Origin: Sipunculus nudus
Lineage: Eukaryota > Annelida > Sipuncula > Golfingiida > Sipunculidae
Length of the DNA stretch: 64,000 nucleotides
Assembly (NCBI GenBank): GCA_026874595.1
Contig: CM049306.1
Span: 31,706,019 to 31,770,018, forward strand
Reading direction: 5' to 3'
Shown: piece after piece, positions 1-9,601 of the stretch
How the letters are laid out: each line of letters opens with the position of its first letter
Numbering within the stretch: the first letter of the stretch is position 1
Notes under the pieces: model-generated
Seen by the model: the letters and a program-made list of their open reading frames with translations, nothing else
Told to the model about the DNA's origin: nothing
Databases searched by the model: none
Translations under genes and position numbers: made by a program

Positions 1-93
1 TAAAACCTGCCCAAAACCTGTTTTAGGCGGGGCAGTTTTAACCAGGTTAAAACCTATGGTTAAAACCTTCCTGCCTAAAACTTGCCAACCCTG
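1..93. mobile_element. Right end of a hAT-like element, cut by the window edge
   Basis: The first 93 bases carry repeated words of the form TAAAACCT / AAAACCTG and stop at GCCAACCCTG. That terminus is the reverse complement of a CAGGGTTGG-type hAT end and matches the ends at 22836 and 42067. The left end lies outside the window, so the target duplication cannot be tested. Called by analogy with the better-supported element at 38968-42067. Confidence 0.4.
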
Positions 94-437
94 TCTACCA
101 TGCCCGATTTCAACAGTGACATAGATTGTTATTGATAAAAGGTGTCATTGGCAACATATTCTATGCAGAGCAGTAATTCCGAACCTTGTGATTCAGAAGA
201 AGCATTCGAGCAGATTAAACACAAATGTCATGAAAAATTTATGTAGGTCATCATGTTTGACCAAGACTAGTAAAAAAGGTGCAAGTTCCATGTAATTGAT
301 CAGTTTAGCAGTTTAGTAGCTCACTCAGCATGTACAGTTATTTGTAAGCCAAACAATATCTCGAGGAAATAGAGAAGTTCTTTAAATTATAGCCTATCAA
401 TGAAATACCACAATAAAGGGATGCACAATCTCCCAGT

Positions 438-705
438 GATATGGCAATTAAATTCAATAATCATGCATTTTCTTTATTACAATACACCAGATAACACAGC
501 TAATCGTTTATTATTACGGTGCACGACACTGCTTCTAGGAAATGCAGGATTAAGCCAAGCTTAAACAAGCATACACCAAAAACAATGTCCCAAAGATATG
601 GCACCTTCAACAATCATGCATTTTCTTCATTACGATACACCAGATAACACATCTGATCTTATCATCACATCACATCTGAAACGGTGCAGACATTGCTTCT
701 AGGAA
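438..705. repeat. Imperfect tandem duplication, about 158-bp period
   Basis: Two copies of about 100 bp share the phrases AATCATGCATTTTCTT, ATACACCAGATAACAC and TTGCTTCTAGGAA, at about 450-541 and 604-705. No reading frame is involved. The flanking bases 94-437 hold no recognisable gene. Confidence 0.6.
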
Positions 706-1330
706 TAAATGGTTCACCAAAAGCTATACCACAAGCATAAAGTTGAGGGAAGCGCGATTCCTGTTGCATATTTTGTATCCAAATTATTGTATTTGTGAGT
801 GCATTTGCAAATGCATTTGACATCTTTTATTGTATTTCATTTGTATTTGACAATTTTAATCGAATTTGTCATTTGATTTATTTGAAACAGCATATGAATG
901 CACTCTAACTCAGCATCCCTAAAACATTTGATATATTTTATAAATGCATTATTATAAAAAAATTATGAAAGTACTTAACTTGGAAAATTTAATATACTAC
1001 AGGATTAAGTCATTTATCTCTCTTCTTTGCCTCTGTAAACATTGATATGCCTAGACTTACTGTTTTATCTTTGTTGTATATGTTTTGTAAGATGTATCAA
1101 TTATATTGATTTTGTTGTAGGGTTTCTCAACCAGCATCAAGAGGTTATGTTACTAACGTATTTTCGGGTTACAAATTGATAGAATTGTTGTATAATGTAT
1201 TGTGGTAATTTCTTTATTCTCATTAAAAAATTCATGAAAGGGGAACAATCGTTCCATGGGCCATGACGCTTTGCTGAATTTGACATATATTTGATGCTTA
1301 ATTATTGATGTAATAATCTTGTGAAAAACA
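706..1330. other. AT-rich intergenic DNA, no gene seen
   Basis: Around 760-920 there are overlapping TTTGCAAATGCATTTG and TGTATTTG words ending near CAGCATCCCTA. This could be the remains of another small DNA transposon with subterminal word repeats. No exon or RNA gene was recognised. Confidence 0.4.
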
Positions 1331-2125
1331 TCTGTCAAGTGCCCCGAAATCTTGGGGTTTGTCCTCAGTCCTTAGAAAATAGGCAACGGTTTTCCAAGAA
1401 GATTTTCCCAGGAACTTCCGAGATGCTAAGTTTGGAGTTTCTACGTCAACCTCCTACCTCTACTTATTGGCTACTCAAATCATGTCCTAATAGCTGACCT
1501 TATTTGAGTGTCCAAGGAAACGTTACATTTATATTATGGAAAGACATTTTTAGATCCAACAGTTAAAATTTGTGCGCTGTCTGACTTTTTGGGTGCTCAA
1601 AATTTGTGTTTCTCTTCGTAGCTCATATAATATCACAGTGACTTAATTTGAGGATTCAAAAAAGATTTACCTTGATATCTTCTTAGAAGGTTCTAGATCC
1701 AACTGTAAAGTGTTGTGCCCTGGTTGACTGTCTCGGTGCTTATAATCATATTTTAGGCGAGTCGTAAAAGACGTTTACCCAAGATCTCTTTGAAGGTCAT
1801 ATTCAAAGATACTATAGGCTAAATGGATACAATTTGTGCCCGGTTAACTATCTGCATGGTTACTTAAATACATGTTTTCGGGATGTTCACATAAAAATCT
1901 CTAGATTTAACAGAAACAAATTCGGCCCTGCCCGATTGCTCAAAATCATTTGTTCGGTCAGTCGCTCGCGAAAAATAGGTCATCTTAACCTACTTTCGGC
2001 TTCCAAGAAAATTTCCCATGACCTTAAAATTAAGTGTTGTGTCCAGTCGTTCGCAGAATAAAGGTCAGCTTGAGCTAGTTTCAGACGGACGGCATACAAA
2101 AAGTGATCGTTGTAGCTTAATTGAT
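1331..2125 (+). repeat. Diverged tandem array of the GGTTTCCAAGG / GTGCTCAAAA family
   Basis: Three or four diverged units carry phrases such as TTTTCCAAGAAGATTTTCCCAGGAACTTCC, TTCTAGATCCAAC and GGTGCTCAAAATTTGTG. The array ends in a GACGGACGG...GTGATCG...TAAGTCAGCTGG tail. The same order of phrases and the same tail occur at 51966-52980, so this is another copy of that dispersed repeat in the same orientation. The AGGTCA palindromes here are decayed. Confidence 0.65.
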
Positions 2126-2426
2126 TTTAAGTCAGCTGGGATAAATGTATAGACGGATGTTAAGCCATGTCCGTTGCTTGTTGTAAAAGGAGTATGAAGA
2201 CCCTGCTAAAAATGCGATACAATACCTTATAGGCGTATGTTGTTTATGTAATCCTGTGGTGAAACGTTCCAACTTTCTATGAGTGGGAACCTAACCAGCA
2301 TGATGTACGCCGAAGGATTTTATTTTATTTGTATATATGAAAACATGTTCTTTTCCGGTGCAAATATAAGACGTATTTATCTCTGTCTTGCTCGGAAGAT
2401 TTAATACAAATTCAGTGTTATTTGTG

Positions 2427-2434
2427 TATAAATA
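2427..2434 (+). promoter_or_regulatory. Candidate TATA box of P450 copy A
   Basis: TATAAATA lies about 66-73 bases before the ATG at 2500. Transcription would then start near 2460 with a very short leader. A competing reading is that the pyrimidine-rich stretch ending in TTTTACCAG at 2493 is a 3' splice site joining an upstream non-coding exon to the ATG exon. Nothing else recognisable lies in 2126-2499. Confidence 0.4.
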
Positions 2435-2499
2435 GTACACTTCTACTCTTTTTTAGAGTATTGTTTCTTTATATACTCTTATTTATTTTACCAGGTACA

Positions 2500-3048
2500 A
2501 TGTGGGAGATTTTAATATCAATTGCGGCAGTGGTCGTATTTTGCCGGATCTACGAGTGGTTTAATAACTATAACCGCAGAAGACCTCCTTTAGCTAGGGG
2601 ACTGCCATTGTTGGGGAACATTTTGCAGGTCTCAACACAGGATTTTAACATTGGTCTATCAGAAATCGCTAAAAAGTACGGCGACATCTTTAGAATAAAT
2701 TTGTTTGGCTCTGAAAGCGTGGTTGTCAACTCCCCTGCGTTGATTCACGAGGCGTGCATCGAAAAGGCAGATGATTTCGCCAGTCGTCCCACGGCACCAT
2801 ATATTTTGAGAGCAATAACGTATGATGCAAGAGATATGGTGTTCAGTCCCACCAACAAAAGCTGGTCGCTTCTGAGAAAGACAGTTCATGCTAGCCTGAA
2901 GACGTACGGTGAAGCAAGCATCGGCATTCAAGAGATCATTCAAAGTGAACTTGAGGAGCTGGCCCAAAAATTTGATCAAGAATGTGGAAAAACAATGAGT
3001 CCTCAACCTGATATTAAATGTACCTTGACAAATATTATAGCATCTTTG
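2500..3048 (+). CDS. P450 copy A, exon 1 (residues 1-183)
   Basis: Encodes the membrane anchor, the hinge, the start of the globular fold and helix C (W122, R126). The segment around KTVHASLKTYGE resembles CYP17/CYP1 proteins. Ends TTG|GTAAGC in phase 0 after the codons for NIIASL. The open frame runs past the donor for 20 more codons, but these do not resemble a P450. Confidence 0.92.
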
Positions 3049-5933
3049 GTAAGCTTTTTTCACATAATTATATTTAGCCGAGTTGTCATATTTATAAATA
3101 TCAACCTTTGAGGTTTGACGTTCTTTATAAAAAGGGTCACATATTTTAAGATAAAATTCAATAAATGTGGCAGTCATTTTATTCAATTTCAGAATCGCTC
3201 AGTCTAGTCTTATTTTAAAGTTATGCTGAGCTTTGAACTGATGTCAGACACGTATTCAGTAACTGACTAACCCAGTTATACATTTAACTTTGATGTCATT
3301 TGATATCAATCTCCCATCCCTGCTAATATCTCATCCCGTGTATTCGTATATTCAAATTAAAACAGAATATAAATATTTTGTTATTGGGCAGATTATTGGA
3401 AGGAAGGTGGAAAAGAATTCTGTGGAAGCTATGAACATCGAAAGAATGTCGGACAATATGCTTGCATGTGTAGTACCGGGTTGCGGAGCGGAACTTGACT
3501 TGTTTCCATTTCTACGCTGGCTACCGATAAAAAGCATCAGAATTCTGAGACGCGCACAGGAGTCTAGGGATGCACTGCTTAACCCTCTCTTGAGTGAGGC
3601 CAAGGCAAGCGAAATTCAACACCATATCTTTCTAATTTGTTGTGGAAGTAAATGTTTTGATTGTAAGTGTTTATGCAGTGAAACGTGTAATAAGACCATT
3701 TATAGGACTGGTCTTATTAGACAGGTCAGTTATAACGAATATTATGTGATTGCTTTCGCATCACTTCAGGATGGTCTTGATTACAGGGTAATTATATAGG
3801 TGGTTTCAATTAGGTTCAACGTTGATCAGGTGTTTAAGCATTACTTAGCTTATAGGACGTCAGTGCATGATTAAGAATTTAATCACGTTTCGATTAAAAA
3901 GAGTTGTCATATGTAAACCCCTAATCACTTAAGTTCCAGACAGCAAATACCAAACTGAATAAGAAAGTTTACCGGGGAGGGTACAGATGGGAAAGAAATA
4001 GAATTTGCCGTCCCTGGAATACTAACATTGATGTTGTTAAGCTGATACTAGATTTTCCCGTCATTGTTTATTGAGTTCATTTGGTTTGTATTATTTTTCT
4101 GTTACAGGCGACTTTTGATCCCGCTGGCGTGAGAGGATTCCTAGACGAGTTGATTAAGGCTCAGCAGCAAGACGTAAATCAAGGTGGACAACCACTGATC
4201 AGTGACGAACATATCTTGGGGACCATGATGAATTTTTTCATTGGGGGTTCGTTATATCTATATACCTCAGTGGAAAAAAAATACTACATAACGCTAGAGA
4301 CAAGCTATGAAACCTTAAAATAATCGGAAAGATTTCTTAGTGCATGGTCATATAACGTAACAGACTGACCTAAGACACAATTTGAGTAAGGTCTTGATTT
4401 AAGCACACAAAAAGTAAAAGCGACATTTGAAATATACAGTTCAAACGCTGGAAGGCACCGCACATTTCGCATCAAATTCACACAAATCAAATGGGTCATT
4501 TAGCATCAGTAATTATGTAATGCCACAAGCCAAGTGTCAACTGGTTGATATCATTTAAAGATAGATGCCTTGAGTAAAAAGAAATGGACTCATTCTCTGA
4601 TATGATTGTTCACATATGAAGTTTTGAAGCTAGCATTTAAGGAACAACCTGTATTGCTGGGCGATCTGAAAAGGGCACAGGGTTTACAGGTTAATTATAA
4701 TGTTCCAGATGGTAATATACACATTTTTTTACATTTTGTTTTTATTCTCCAAAAATAAAGAGTGACATATTGATTGATCAGTTTGATAATAAGACAGCAT
4801 ATTGTCCGAATATAACACATCTTTGGACAATGTAGTGAATGTACATAGTAATTTCTAAGATAGCGATATAGTTTATTCATTGTAGAAATATTAAGTAAAC
4901 TCCTGATTTTACATAGCACTGCAATAATGATACAGTCATATGTTTTACAATGGATCGATATTTACTGCTGAGCTCGAACGGTGACATTATTGATAGAATA
5001 ATCCAAGGCTTGTTCATATAATATAGTCAATATAGTCATATAGGTGTATCTTCAAGCTATATCAAGCTAACGTTGTATGAGTTCATACAAATGATGTATT
5101 TTTACCAAAGAACAAGAAAAACATATATGGCAGTGTGGTATCCATGTTTAAGTCAAGATGGCAGTCATATTTCAAATTGGCTGTCACCTGGTGATACAAA
5201 ATCTTATTTTTGGCAGAAAAAGTGACAGCATGGTAAGATATTCATGATTTTTGTACCTAATTCAATTTGTTTTATTACATGTTACATAAAATGTGATAAT
5301 GTAGAAATAACTCTACAAGATAATAATATAGACTGAAATTCCAAGCATTTTCAAGAATATATTTTTAAAATGCAAATTATGGTCACCAATGACAAAAAAT
5401 ACATATTTTTTTTTAATATCTCAAGAACTAACCATGCTACCTTTCCAAACATTGTGTCTAGACATAAGTTTTCATTGTCAAAGATTCAAATGAAACCATG
5501 TTAAGAACGATTTATTTTTTTACCATTTTAAGAAAAATTTTATATGTAAATAAGGGCCGTCTTTTTGTAAGATTCAAAGTTCTTTAATATGACAAAAACT
5601 CGCCATGATAATTGGACTAACATTGTGTCTAGGTCTAGGTTTTCAAGCTCAACCTTCAAATTAAACTATGTAAACTAACATTCAAATCAGGGTGCAAATT
5701 AATTAAACCTTCAATATTTTAGATAGAAAAATGACAACTGGGCAAACAAGATATAATTGGTTTTCATGGCCAAGATTGTTAAGAAACAATCGGAAAAAAA
5801 CTTTCAATCTGTCGCATTATCAAAAAAATCTAACCATAATATTAAGTCACTTAGGTTTAGGTCTTAGGTTTGCACGGTTTTTGGACCAAATAAAACCCAT
5901 AAAAATAACATTTTAAGTGTATTTTATTGTTCA

Positions 5934-5995
<62 letters not shown>

Positions 5996-8265
5996 TGGAG
6001 AAACAACATCATTTTTCATTTTCAAAATATATATAAAAAAATAAAATCAGGCATTTGTTCCAATGGTCTTTTAACATTTTTTACTAGATAAACCTATGTT
6101 TAGATCCCATGTTTGTCTAGCTTTTATCAAAAGGTTTCCAATGTTTAACAATTAGGATATTGAAGAAAGAAGGATTTGCATACTAAATTTCAGTTAAAAC
6201 CATTGTTCACATGATTTCATAGGAATCTTTGACCATGAAAACCTAGTTAAGATACAATGTTTGACCAATATTCATGGTTAGTGTTTCAGATTTTACGGAA
6301 GGTTGACTTTTAATCAATGGCTGCCCAAATCTGCCTGTTAAAATTTAAAATACGAACTTAACTGTTTTTAATATGGTTTCCTTTGAATCTTTGTACCCCC
6401 TAATGGCAACTCGTCACCTAGTTGCCGAGATCCCATTTTTTTGCATACAGAAAAAAATACCACAAAATAAATGAAATAGAATGCCCCTAATATCAATTTA
6501 AAAGTAAAACAACATAGAAACTGACTAAAACATTAAGGAAATCGGTCATTTTTAATGCTTTTTGATATCATGTGACTTCCATTTTGAAATATGGCTGCCA
6601 GAATACCCGCCTATGATATAATTTTTTCTTAGGGTCCATTTTAGATATTTAGATAGGTGATGCACTTTCTTCAGTAAAATTATTTATATCAGGAAAATCT
6701 GTTGGTGTGCAAAGGAGCAGAAAGCCGATAGAGGGACAACGAAATGTCAGATATACATACGAAGTTAAAACAGTAACCTTTAAATAAACAGTGATTGTTG
6801 TTTGCTCCGACAAGCACTTACTTACTGTTGGAAATAGACACAAGCAGAATGTTACTTCATTCACAATAAAAAAACTAATTAATGATGAGTAATTTGTAAT
6901 TGCATGTGGAGGTCTTTCTCAAATTAAATGCATCAAATCTGTTTTAACTCTCCTCAGTGTAAAGTCAAGGCATTTTCTAACAATGTAGAACTTTCTTCCT
7001 TATCCGTAGGCTATATTACACTATCATTTAATGCGCCATTTTGTTGCAGGTGTATTCACTACATTGTCGGCGGTATCCTCTCTTATTCTGGTGTGTCTTC
7101 ACTACCCGTCGGTCCAAAAGAATCTACAAGAGGAGATAGACAGAGTGATTGGGCGGAGCCAAATGCCGAACCTTCATCACCGACCTGACATGCACTACCT
7201 TAATGCAACTGTACTGGAAACATTACGTTTTGTGACGGTTGTAGGCTTCTTGCTTCGCACTCCCATCAGAGATACAACCCTCGGCGGTTATGATATCCCG
7301 AAGAATGCAGAGGTAGATACAGTAAATTAACGATGGGCTGAATCTCTTCCATATAATTGCTTGTCGGTTTAGTAGTTTCCCTTCAGGATGTTACTGTCAA
7401 TTGACAATTTTGACAATTATGTTTCACCTGATATATCGTCAAATGATAACCTGGTAAGTATTTACACACAGGTTTTTATCACAGGTGATCCTGAACATCT
7501 GGGAGGCTAATCACGGCATAACCTGGGATCATCCCTGGGTCTTCAGACCAGAACGATTCTTGGATGAAGAGGGAAAGCTTTTGGATGCCACTGACCGAAG
7601 GCGTATAGGGTAAGTGTTCCTTTACCCCATATATGTTGTACCCGTTGTAACTAGAAGTCTGCATTCTAAGGAATGCAAGCCTCCGCCATGTGGGATTCCT
7701 ATTCTGTGGTGCATCGCAACCCGTGCTTGCATTCACTTATTCTGTCCCATCACTACGTTCATATGTGCATAAGTGGCTGAACATTTGTGAATATTTCTTA
7801 ATGACGTTCCTGAATTTGGATCGTGAGTAAAATCCACACCAAAATGTAATAGTTTCTTCATTGACCCTTTACCTGAATATACCATGAGATTCCGCTAATG
7901 ATTGCGCGAGTAATTTTGTAAACTAACGCGAATACACGAACCGGGATGAACGCATAAAGCTGGCGGAGGCAATAAAAACATTCATTTGCATAAGGAAAAC
8001 AAATACATTTTTTAAATCCCAGATTCCGCTACCTCCAAACTATTTTCTTTTCAGGTTTCTGCCATTCGGTGGAGGCCCGCGTTCATGCGTTGGAGAAGTG
8101 TTTGCTAAGAATCGAGTCTTCTTGTTTGTCGCCACTCTGTGGCAGAAGTTTTCTTTCCTTCCCGCTCCTTCCCACGTGACACCACCATGTGACCAAAACG
8201 GTTTTGAACACAATGTGGTAATAACTCCGAAGCCTTTTTATTGCTCAATTACAAGGAGAGAATGA
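2500..8265 (+). CDS. Cytochrome P450, copy A (complete gene, six exons)
   Basis: Haem-thiolate monooxygenase expected in the ER membrane, using electrons from NADPH-P450 reductase. Six exons (2500-3048, 3392-3604, 4108-4246, 7050-7312, 7485-7609, 8055-8265) join without frameshift into 1500 nt, or 499 residues, normal for a microsomal P450. Visible parts: N-terminal membrane anchor (about 3-17); basic, proline-rich hinge ending LPLLGN (26-40); helix C W122...R126; I helix G300-T305; K-helix E357-x-x-R360; PERF 410-413; haem loop F434-G443 with ligand Cys441. The N-terminal half resembles the animal CYP1/CYP17/CYP2 group; substrate unknown. Oddities: the acidic residue usual before the I-helix Thr is Phe303, and intron 2 has a GC donor. 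An inverted paralogue lies at 60858-63471. The ATG at 2500 was chosen because the anchor follows directly. An in-frame ATG-free upstream extension is possible but unlikely. Confidence 0.93.
3392..3604 (+). CDS. P450 copy A, exon 2 (residues 184-254)
   Basis: Starts after GGGCAG with IIGRKVEK and continues through the F-G region (LDLFPFLRWLP). It ends at GCC AAG followed by GCAAGC. The frame stays open after 3604, but joining EAK to ATFDP of exon 3 is the only phase-compatible, family-like junction. The GT dinucleotides at 3648 and 3663 would shift the frame. Confidence 0.87.
3605..4107 (+). other. P450 copy A intron 2, GC-AG type
   Basis: Begins AAG|GCAAGC and ends TGTTACAG. A GC donor with otherwise strong consensus (AG|GCAAG) is the known minor variant handled by the major spliceosome. 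Part of this intron (about 3640-3760) is alignable, inverted, with 63900-64000. Confidence 0.8.
4108..4246 (+). CDS. P450 copy A, exon 3 (residues 255-300)
   Basis: Starts ATFDPAGVRG (helix G/H boundary, as in CYP1/CYP17) and runs into the I helix, ending MMNFFIG plus one base. The donor is G|GTTCGT, weak but identical in paralogue B. Length 139 nt, phase 0 to phase 1, the same as in copy B. Confidence 0.88.
4247..7049 (+). other. P450 copy A intron 3 with repeat expansion
   Basis: At 2.8 kb it is about twice the length of the matching intron of copy B (62031-63332). The ends (4330-4570 and 6850-7049) align with copy B. The extra DNA in the middle includes loose repeats of about 160 bp at 5410-5880 (phrase CTAACATTGTGTCTAG) and the (TA)30 tract. 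No other gene was seen. Confidence 0.7.
5935..5994. repeat. (TA)30 microsatellite
   Basis: Sixty uninterrupted bases of TA inside intron 3 of P450 copy A. Confidence 0.97.
7050..7312 (+). CDS. P450 copy A, exon 4 (residues 301-388)
   Basis: Completes the I helix (G-V-F-T-T), then encodes helices J and K with the invariant E357-T-L-R360 and the beta-1 segment RDTTLGGYDIP. Bounded by TTGTTGCAG and GAG|GTAGAT, phase 1 to phase 0. The Thr of the I helix is kept (T304) but the preceding acid is absent. Confidence 0.93.
7485..7609 (+). CDS. P450 copy A, exon 5 (residues 389-429)
   Basis: Encodes VILNIWEANHG, then the PERF motif (410-413) and the meander EEGKLLDATDRRRIG. Acceptor TATCACAG, donor GG|GTAAGT, phase 0 to phase 2. 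Confidence 0.94.
8055..8265 (+). CDS. P450 copy A, exon 6 (residues 430-499, haem-binding end)
   Basis: Contains FGGGPRSCVG, an exact match to FxxGxRxCxG, with the iron ligand Cys441. It ends ITRRE and TGA at 8263-8265. Acceptor TTTTCAG. Downstream DNA to about 8420 still aligns, inverted, with sequence downstream of copy B. Confidence 0.96.
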
Positions 8266-8506
8266 CTTGTCGTCCATGGATGAAAATAAGTTTAAATAAT
8301 TGACAAGTTACATTTGGTTTTCATTTGTCATAGAACATATTGATTGCTGAACATGTGGATTTAAACCCTACAGTGGCCAGTTAGAAAAGTATCGCATATT
8401 CAGTTGATGTGAAATCAAATGATGCAAATTACAAATGTATTTGATGTGAACCGGGGTGTTTTCCCCCGAAACCAAAAATAATCAAAATACCAATTATATA
8501 TTTGTA

Positions 8507-9601
8507 TCCGCCAAAACAGAGTTTTGCGGATACTATGTTTTCAGCCCACCGCCGCCCCCGCCGCCGCGCAGGTGTCCGGAGAACTCCTCCATAACCGCTG
8601 GGCGGAATTTTACGAAACCCGGGATTATGTTTGGGTCATATGTGAACTGCTGCGCCCCGATTTTGTTTTGACCTCTGACGTTTCCTCTGCGCTCTGCGTC
8701 CGTTTGTGCGTCTGTTTCCACACATAAACCCACATATCTCGGGAACCGTTTGACCGATCAGGAAATTTTTTTGCACAAATGTAGCCCTTGGAGAGCTTTA
8801 TAACATACACAAAAATGGTGGCGCCTCCTGCAACCATGTTTGCACAGTGTCCATCTGTTCGTCTGCCTTGGGTTAAAATCACTCATATCTCTGCAGTGGT
8901 TTGACTAATTCACCTGAAATTCGGCATGCGTATACATCCTGGATAGCTTTTCTGATTTTATGACAGGTGGCGCCACCTACTTTCACGTTTACGCTGCAGA
9001 CATCCAAGCTCATATCTCAAGAACCGTTTGACTGATTGGCCAAAATTTTGCATGTGTATAGATCTCACATAGCTCTTTATCATACGCAAAACTGGTGGCG
9101 CCACCTGCAGCCATTTTTGCACAGCTCCCGTCTATTTGTCTTCCATGGGTTAAAATCACTCATATCTCGGCAGTGGTTTGACATATCTGCCTAAAATTTT
9201 GCAGGTTTATACATCAGTGACAGCACTCTTGATTTTATGACAGGTGGCGCCACCTACATTCAGTTTATGCAGCAGACATCCAAGCTCATATCTTGGGAAC
9301 CACCTGCAACCATTTTTGCACAGCGTCCATCTGTTTGTCTGCCAAGGGCTAAAATCACTCATATACATGTAGTGGTTTGACTTATCTGCCTTAAATTTTG
9401 CATATGTATACAACTTGGACGGCTTTCTGGATTTTGTGGTAGGGGGCGCAACCTACATACACAATTTGGCTGCACACATCCATGCTAATATGCAACACTT
9501 CACTCTATTTCCCCTTGCCACTCAATCCATACCTCACTTTACCCGTTCCACTCTGATTTAGGCGGATACACGTAGTCGCTTGTCGACTACCCGTATTCTA
9601 G
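8507..9601 (+). mobile_element. Non-autonomous Helitron-like element with internal 277-bp repeats
   Basis: Starts A|TCCGCC within a near-perfect hairpin (8504-8517 with 8521-8533). It ends with a 7-bp-stem hairpin (9572-9578 / 9584-9590), 11 bases, then CTAG|T, the classic Helitron 3' end. A 10-bp subterminal inverted repeat joins 8503-8512 to 9561-9570. The interior holds tandem units starting at about 8733, 9011 and 9286; the third has an internal deletion. Each unit is itself a dimer of about 140 bp and carries GGTGGCGCC(A/T)CC-type palindromes. No Rep/helicase coding sequence is present. The 5' end is less certain than the 3' end. Confidence 0.7.

Larger units (their letters stand above)
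3640..8420 (+). repeat. Left arm of the large inverted P450 duplication
   Basis: Exons 3-6, parts of every intron between them and about 150 bp of 3' flank are alignable with the reverse complement of 60700-64000. The left limit is unknown because the partner arm runs off the window. Confidence 0.85.

Noticed and set aside
2659-3186. Minus-strand 175-codon frame over P450 exon 1
   Set aside because: It is the antisense shadow of the P450 exon, which has clear family features on the plus strand.
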